From positions 2,561,501 to 2,625,500 of the forward strand of contig NZ_CP009438.1 of NCBI RefSeq assembly GCF_000761215.1: 64,000 nt of DNA. The letters run 5' to 3'. How positions within the stretch are numbered: the first letter of the stretch is position 1; the number at the start of each line of letters is the position of its first letter. Below, piece by piece: positions 60,205 through 64,000 of this stretch. This DNA is from Streptomyces glaucescens. GTDB lineage: Bacteria; Actinomycetota; Actinomycetes; Streptomycetales; Streptomycetaceae. The position numbers and the translations under genes were made by a program. Below the pieces are notes generated by a model, which was given only the letters and a program-made list of their open reading frames with translations, was not told where the DNA came from and searched no databases.

Positions 60205-61707
60205 ATGCCCGAGCTCAGCCACCGGCGGCGCCTCCTCGTGCTCGCGATCTGCTGCATGAGCCTGCTCATCGTCAGCCTCGACAACACCGTGCTGAACGTG
60301 GCGCTCCCGGCGATGCAGGACGACCTGCACGCCACCACGTCCGGCCTCCAGTGGACGATCGACGCGTACACCCTGGTGCTGGCCTCGCTGCTGATGCTCG
60401 CCGGGTCGACGGCCGACCGGATCGGCCGCAAACGGGTCTTCATGGCCGGACTGGTGGTCTTCACCATCGGCTCGGCCCTGTGCTCCATGGCCCCCGGACT
60501 GGACGCACTGATCGCCTTCCGGATGGTGCAGGCGGTGGGCGGCTCGATGCTGAACCCGGTCGCCATGTCGATCATCACCAACACCTTCACCGACCCCCGT
60601 GAACGCGCCCGCGCGATCGGCGCCTGGGGGGCGGTGGTCGGGATCTCGATGGCCGCGGGCCCGCTCGTGGGCGGCCTGCTCGTGGAGTCGGTCGGCTGGC
60701 GGGCGATCTTCTGGGTCAACCTCCCGGTGGGCCTCGCCGCGCTGCTGCTGACCCTCCGGTACGTGCCCGAGTCCCGCGCGGCCAGGGCCCGCCGGACCGA
60801 CCCGGTCGGGCAGACGCTGGTCATCCTGCTGTTCGGCGGACTGACGTACGCGATCATCGAGGCGCCCGCCGCCGGACTCCCGGCGGTACTGCCGTTCGCG
60901 CTGGTGGCGGCGGCCGCGCTGACTGCGCTGCTGGTGTACGAGCCGCGGCGCGCCGACCCACTGGTCGACCTGCGGTTCTTCCGGTCGGCGCCGTTCAGCG
61001 GGGCCACCGTGATCGCGATCGCGGCGTTCGCCGCGCTGGGCGGCTTCCTGTTCCTGTCCACGCTGTACCTGCAGAACGTGCGCGGCCTGGACGCGCTGCA
61101 CGCTGGACTGTGGATGCTGCCGATGGCCGTACCGACCTTCCTCTGCGCGCCCCTGTCCGGGCGCCTCGTGGGCAGCCGGGGACCACGGCTGCCGCTGCTG
61201 GTCGCGGGAGTCGCGATGACGGCGAGCGCGGCGCTGTTCGCGGTGGCCGGGGCGGAGACGTCGAACGCGGGGCTCCTCACCGGATACGTGCTGTTCGGCG
61301 TGGGCTTCGGCTTCGTGAACGCGCCGATCACCAACACGGCCGTGTCGGGGATGCCGCGCGCCCGGGCGGGCGTGGCCGCCGCCGTCGCCTCCACCAGCCG
61401 GCAACTGGGGCAGACCCTGGGTGTCGCCGTGGTGGGCGCCGTCCTGGCGGCGGGCCTGGGCACGTCGGAACCCCGGGACGCGTTCGTCGCGGCGGCCGTG
61501 CCCGGCTGGTGGATCCTCACGGGCTGCGGCGCGGTGGTGCTGGTGCTGGGTGCCCTCACGAGCGGCCGGTGGGCCCGCGGGACGGCCGAGCGTGCCGCTG
61601 CGCGGCTGGAGCGGGACGGGACGCGGGAGGCCGTGGGGGCGGCGGGCCGTACCCGGGGAGTGGCCGGGGGCCGGCCGGGCGGTGCTCCGCGCCCCGAGCG
61701 GGACTGA
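60205..61707 (+). CDS. MFS drug exporter of the DHA2 (14-helix) type
   Basis: The protein has 500 residues from ATG 60205. The first helix carries LLIVSLDNTVLNVALPAMQDDLHATTSGLQWTIDAYTLV, the DHA2 motif. Motif A is GSTADRIGRKRVFMAG, and motif C is GAVVGISMAAGPLVGGLL. About 14 membrane helices can be counted, followed by an Arg/Gly-rich tail. It is a proton-driven exporter, probably of hydrophobic drugs or metabolites. It converges on the TetR gene with 15 bases between stops. A palindromic element precedes it. Confidence 0.9.
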   Translation: MPELSHRRRLLVLAICCMSLLIVSLDNTVLNVALPAMQDDLHATTSGLQWTIDAYTLVLASLLMLAGSTADRIGRKRVFMAGLVVFTIGSALCSMAPGLDALIAFRMVQAVGGSMLNPVAMSIITNTFTDPRERARAIGAWGAVVGISMAAGPLVGGLLVESVGWRAIFWVNLPVGLAALLLTLRYVPESRAARARRTDPVGQTLVILLFGGLTYAIIEAPAAGLPAVLPFALVAAAALTALLVYEPRRADPLVDLRFFRSAPFSGATVIAIAAFAALGGFLFLSTLYLQNVRGLDALHAGLWMLPMAVPTFLCAPLSGRLVGSRGPRLPLLVAGVAMTASAALFAVAGAETSNAGLLTGYVLFGVGFGFVNAPITNTAVSGMPRARAGVAAAVASTSRQLGQTLGVAVVGAVLAAGLGTSEPRDAFVAAAVPGWWILTGCGAVVLVLGALTSGRWARGTAERAAARLERDGTREAVGAAGRTRGVAGGRPGGAPRPERD

Positions 61708-61722
61708 CGTGCCGCCGCTCCG

Positions 61723-62319
61723 TCAGTGCCCGGCCCGCAGTCCCCGCGCCACCAGGTCGACCAGCGCCTCGAACTCCGCCTCGACGCCGGGGGCCGCCCA
61801 CTCCTCGGCGTAGCACGGGTCGTGGAAGCGGCCGGTGGCGTGGAAGACCGCGCGGGCGGTGACGGCCGGGTCGGAGGCGGTGAAGGTGCCCGCGTCGAGG
61901 CCCGCGCGGACGATGTCCGTCAGCTGGGCCGTGAGGTCGGCGATGTGCTCGGGGACCGCCTGGCCGCTCTCGCGGGTCAGGACCATGTACGTCGCGAACA
62001 GCTCCGGGTCCTGGCCCGCCTTGCGGCGTTTGGCGTCGAACAGGGACCGCAGCCAGGCGCGCAGCCGCTGCTCCGGGTCGCGGTCCCGCTCGGCGGCGAT
62101 GCCGGCCAGCTCCAGCGACGTACGGTCCAGCCAGCGCTTCGTCACGGCCTCGCGCAGGGCCGCCTTGGTGCGGAAGTGCCGGTAGACGCTGCCGTGGCTG
62201 ACGCCGAGCGCGCGGGCCACGTCGACCACGGTGGCCTTGGCCGGGCCGTGGCGGCGCAGCACCTCCTCGGTCGCCTCGAGGATGCGCTCGGCGGTCAGGG
62301 TCTCACTGCTCGGTGCCAT
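61723..62319 (-). CDS. TetR-family transcriptional repressor
   Basis: The protein has 198 residues from ATG 62319. The N-terminal helix-turn-helix ILEATEEVLRRHGPAKATVVDVARALGVSHGSVYRHFRTKAALREAV is canonical. The C-terminal ligand/dimer domain is all-helical, with a PCYAEEW segment. It lies 25 bases after the aldo/keto reductase gene on the same strand, so both belong to one operon. The perfect palindrome in front of that operon is its likely autoregulatory operator. It may also act on the convergent MFS exporter. Confidence 0.93.
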   Translation of the reverse strand: MAPSSETLTAERILEATEEVLRRHGPAKATVVDVARALGVSHGSVYRHFRTKAALREAVTKRWLDRTSLELAGIAAERDRDPEQRLRAWLRSLFDAKRRKAGQDPELFATYMVLTRESGQAVPEHIADLTAQLTDIVRAGLDAGTFTASDPAVTARAVFHATGRFHDPCYAEEWAAPGVEAEFEALVDLVARGLRAGH

Positions 62320-62344
62320 GGGGTGACGGTACCCGGCGGGTGGT

Positions 62345-63355
62345 TCACCGCTCGCTGTCGAGGTGTGCCATCTGGGAGGCGGGGTAGCGCTCGCCGGCCG
62401 CCGCGTCCGCCGGTACGGCCGCCTCGATCGCCGCGAGGTCGGCGGCCTCCAGGGTGACCTCCAGCGCGCCCAGCGCCTCGGTGAGCCGGTCCCGGCGGCG
62501 TGCGCCGACCAGCGGCACGATGTCCTCGCCGCGGGCCAGCACCCAGGCGATGGCGATCTGCGCGACGGAGGCGCCCTTCTGCTCGGCGATCTTCCGCAGC
62601 GCCTCCACGAGCGCCAGGTTGTGGCGCAGGTTCTCGCCCTGGAAGCGGGGCGACAGGGCCCGGAAGTCGTTCGCGGGAAGCTGCCGGTCGGCGGTGAAGT
62701 GGCCGGAGATCAGTCCCCGGGAGAGGACGCCGTACGCGGTGACGCCGATGCCCAGTTCGCGCGTGACGGGCAGGATCTCCGCCTCGATGCCTCGGGAGAT
62801 CAGCGAGTACTCGATCTGGAGGTCCGCGATGGGCGCGGTCGCGGCGGCCCTGCGGACGGTGTCGGCGCCGACCTCGCTGAGGCCGATGTGCCGGACGTAT
62901 CCCCGCTCGACGAGTTCGGCGATGGCGCCGACGGTCTCCTCGACGGGGACGGCCGGGTCGAGGCGTGCGATGCGGTAGACGTCGATGTGGTCGACGCCGA
63001 GGCGCTGGAGGGAGTACGCCGCGAAGTTGTGCACCGCCTCGGGCCGGCCGTCGTAGCCGAGCCAGCCGCCGTCGGGGCCGCGCAGCGCGCCGAACTTCAC
63101 GCTGACCAGGGCCTGTTCCCGGCGGGCGGCGGGTGCGGTGCGCAGCGCCTCGCCGATCAGCAGTTCGTTGTGGCCCATGCCGTAGAAGTCGCCGGTGTCG
63201 AGGAGGGTGACGCCCGCTTCGAGCGCCGCGTGGATGGTCGCCAGCGACTCCGCGCGGTCGGTGTCGCCGTAGAGCGCGGACATGCCCATGCAGCCGAGGC
63301 CGAGTGCGGAGACCTGGGGGCCGGTGGTGCCGAGGGTGCGTGTCTGGATCGTCAT
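62345..63355 (-). CDS. Aldo/keto reductase with atypical active-site His position
   Basis: The protein has 336 residues from ATG 63355. TIM-barrel AKR features: SALGLGCMGMSALYGD, VTLLDTGDFYGMGHNELLIGEAL (Asp and Tyr of the tetrad), ALVSVKFGA (Lys), YVRHIGLSEVGADTVRRA, and the NADPH site VPLVGARRRDRL near the C-terminus. The tetrad His normally in YYQHR is absent: the aligned segment is DVYRIARLDP. Related Streptomyces AKRs share this YRxARLDP form, so it may be a subfamily trait with altered chemistry. It is the first gene of the AKR-tetR operon. Confidence 0.88.
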   Translation of the reverse strand: MTIQTRTLGTTGPQVSALGLGCMGMSALYGDTDRAESLATIHAALEAGVTLLDTGDFYGMGHNELLIGEALRTAPAARREQALVSVKFGALRGPDGGWLGYDGRPEAVHNFAAYSLQRLGVDHIDVYRIARLDPAVPVEETVGAIAELVERGYVRHIGLSEVGADTVRRAAATAPIADLQIEYSLISRGIEAEILPVTRELGIGVTAYGVLSRGLISGHFTADRQLPANDFRALSPRFQGENLRHNLALVEALRKIAEQKGASVAQIAIAWVLARGEDIVPLVGARRRDRLTEALGALEVTLEAADLAAIEAAVPADAAAGERYPASQMAHLDSER

Positions 63356-63370
63356 GACACCAGCCTGGCA

Positions 63371-63406
63371 TGACGACTGACAGATTTCAATATCTGTCAG
63401 TCGTCA
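63371..63406. promoter_or_regulatory. Perfect 36-bp palindromic operator upstream of the AKR-tetR operon
   Basis: TGACGACTGACAGAT (63371-63385) and its exact reverse complement (63392-63406) flank the 6-base centre TTCAAT. It ends 15 bases before the reductase ATG, overlapping the likely promoter or leader. Length, symmetry and the neighbouring tetR make it a strong TetR operator candidate. It is less GC-rich than its surroundings. Confidence 0.8.
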
Positions 63407-63448
63407 GTTGTCAGCGATCCGGGCTCCGGCCGGACCCGCCCCTCCTCT

Positions 63449-63483
63449 TTGGTCCAGACCTCTTGACGAAAGGTCTGGACCAA
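63449..63483 (+). promoter_or_regulatory. Chitinase promoter inverted repeat (DasR-like) with overlapping -35
   Basis: TTGGTCCAGACCT (63449-63461) and AGGTCTGGACCAA (63471-63483) are perfect inverted copies around CTTGACGAA. The -35 hexamer TTGACG (63463-63468) lies between them. TGGTCCAGACCT-type repeats are established elements for chitin induction and glucose repression of Streptomyces chitinases, and resemble the DasR consensus. They precede the chitinase ATG by 70 bases. Confidence 0.85.
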
Positions 63484-63552
63484 GCGCATCGTCAGGGGAC
63501 CGCGCACTGTCATGCCTACGACACCTCACCGCACCCCCACCGGGAGGCCCGC

Positions 63553-64000
63553 ATGCTCCGCCGCACCCTGCGCCGCCTGCTCACCACCGCGCTCGGCACC
63601 GCCCTCCTCGCCCCCCTCTCCCTGGCCGCCGCCCCCACCGCGTCGGCCGCCGACACCTGCGTACTGAACCCCAAACCCGCCGGCAAGGTGCTCCAGGGCT
63701 ACTGGGAGAACTGGGACGGCGCCGCGAACGGGGTCCACCCGCCCTTCGGCTGGACACCGATCACCGACTCCCGCATCCGCGCTCACGGCTACAACGTGAT
63801 CAACGCGGCCTTCCCCGTGATCCGCTCCGACGGCACCGCGCTGTGGGAGGACGGCATGGACACCGGCGTGAAGGTGGCCACCCCCGCCGAGATGTGCGCG
63901 GCCAAGGCGTCCGGGCAGACGATCCTGCTCTCCATCGGCGGCGCCGCGGCCGGCATCGACCTCAGCTCCGCCGCCGTGGCCGACCGGTTCGTCGCGACGA
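63553..64000 (+). CDS. Secreted GH18 chitinase, 3' end outside the window
   Basis: About 149 residues are visible from ATG 63553, with GGGAGG 5 bases upstream. A signal peptide (RRTLRRLLTTALGTALLAPLSLAAAPTASA) is followed directly by the GH18 barrel: GKVLQGYWENWDG is the first strand, GYNVINAAFPVI the second, and QTILLSIGGAAAG the conserved SIGG strand. The catalytic DxxDxDxE motif would lie beyond the end. It degrades extracellular chitin. Regulation is indicated by the inverted repeat at 63449-63483. No carbohydrate-binding module precedes the catalytic domain. Confidence 0.92.
   Translation, partial: MLRRTLRRLLTTALGTALLAPLSLAAAPTASAADTCVLNPKPAGKVLQGYWENWDGAANGVHPPFGWTPITDSRIRAHGYNVINAAFPVIRSDGTALWEDGMDTGVKVATPAEMCAAKASGQTILLSIGGAAAGIDLSSAAVADRFVAT

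Overview
The window is high-GC actinobacterial chromosome, almost certainly Streptomyces. Third codon positions are nearly all G or C, GTG starts are frequent, and the gene set includes an hrdA-type sigma factor beside dnaG, an MreB paralogue, a class F sortase, a chitinase behind a chitin-type inverted repeat, and NasA/NirBD. From memory, unverified, the order resembles the S. coelicolor segment from matB to a GH18 chitinase. It reads as chromosomal core plus a few lineage-specific inserts. No insertion sequence, prophage, CRISPR array or plasmid origin was seen.

Layout. 1-9 kb: a truncated gene, a secreted protein, an ATP-grasp enzyme, a malonyl-CoA synthetase overlapping a fused carboxyltransferase, and a large secreted subtilisin. 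9.3-17 kb: four tightly packed genes, a trypsin-co-occurring domain protein, a trypsin-VMAP protein, a MoxR ATPase and a 1,547-residue multidomain protein. I interpret these as a vWA-MoxR-VMAP ternary conflict (predicted immunity) system, the most interesting locus here. 17-21 kb: a degenerate MreB homologue, a 1.2 kb repeat-rich gap, a STAS-ANTAR protein, three tRNA genes and a small membrane-associated protein. 21-32 kb: an FGGY kinase, a heterodimeric ABC exporter, hrdA, dnaG, a ferredoxin reductase-like flavoprotein and a dNTPase.

32-46 kb holds dispersed nitrate assimilation: a sirohydrochlorin chelatase (siroheme supply), a NasA-type nitrate reductase, and a reductase-nirB-nirD operon preceded by a GlnR-like box. 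Between them lie a cyclotransferase-like protein, an FMN reductase behind a SoxR box, a sortase with its likely substrate, and an HxlR/imine-reductase pair. 46-52 kb: a Tat-exported PhoX-like protein, an Excalibur-domain protein, divergent arsC/arsI and pyruvate phosphate dikinase. 52-57 kb: a ROK regulator divergent from two alpha-glucan hydrolase genes. 57-64 kb: an LtaS-like sulfatase, dusB, an MFS exporter, an aldo/keto reductase-tetR operon behind a perfect palindrome, and the start of a secreted chitinase cut by the window edge.

Motifs, overlaps, start signals and inverted repeats were read by eye. Family names come from recognised motifs, and no database search was possible.
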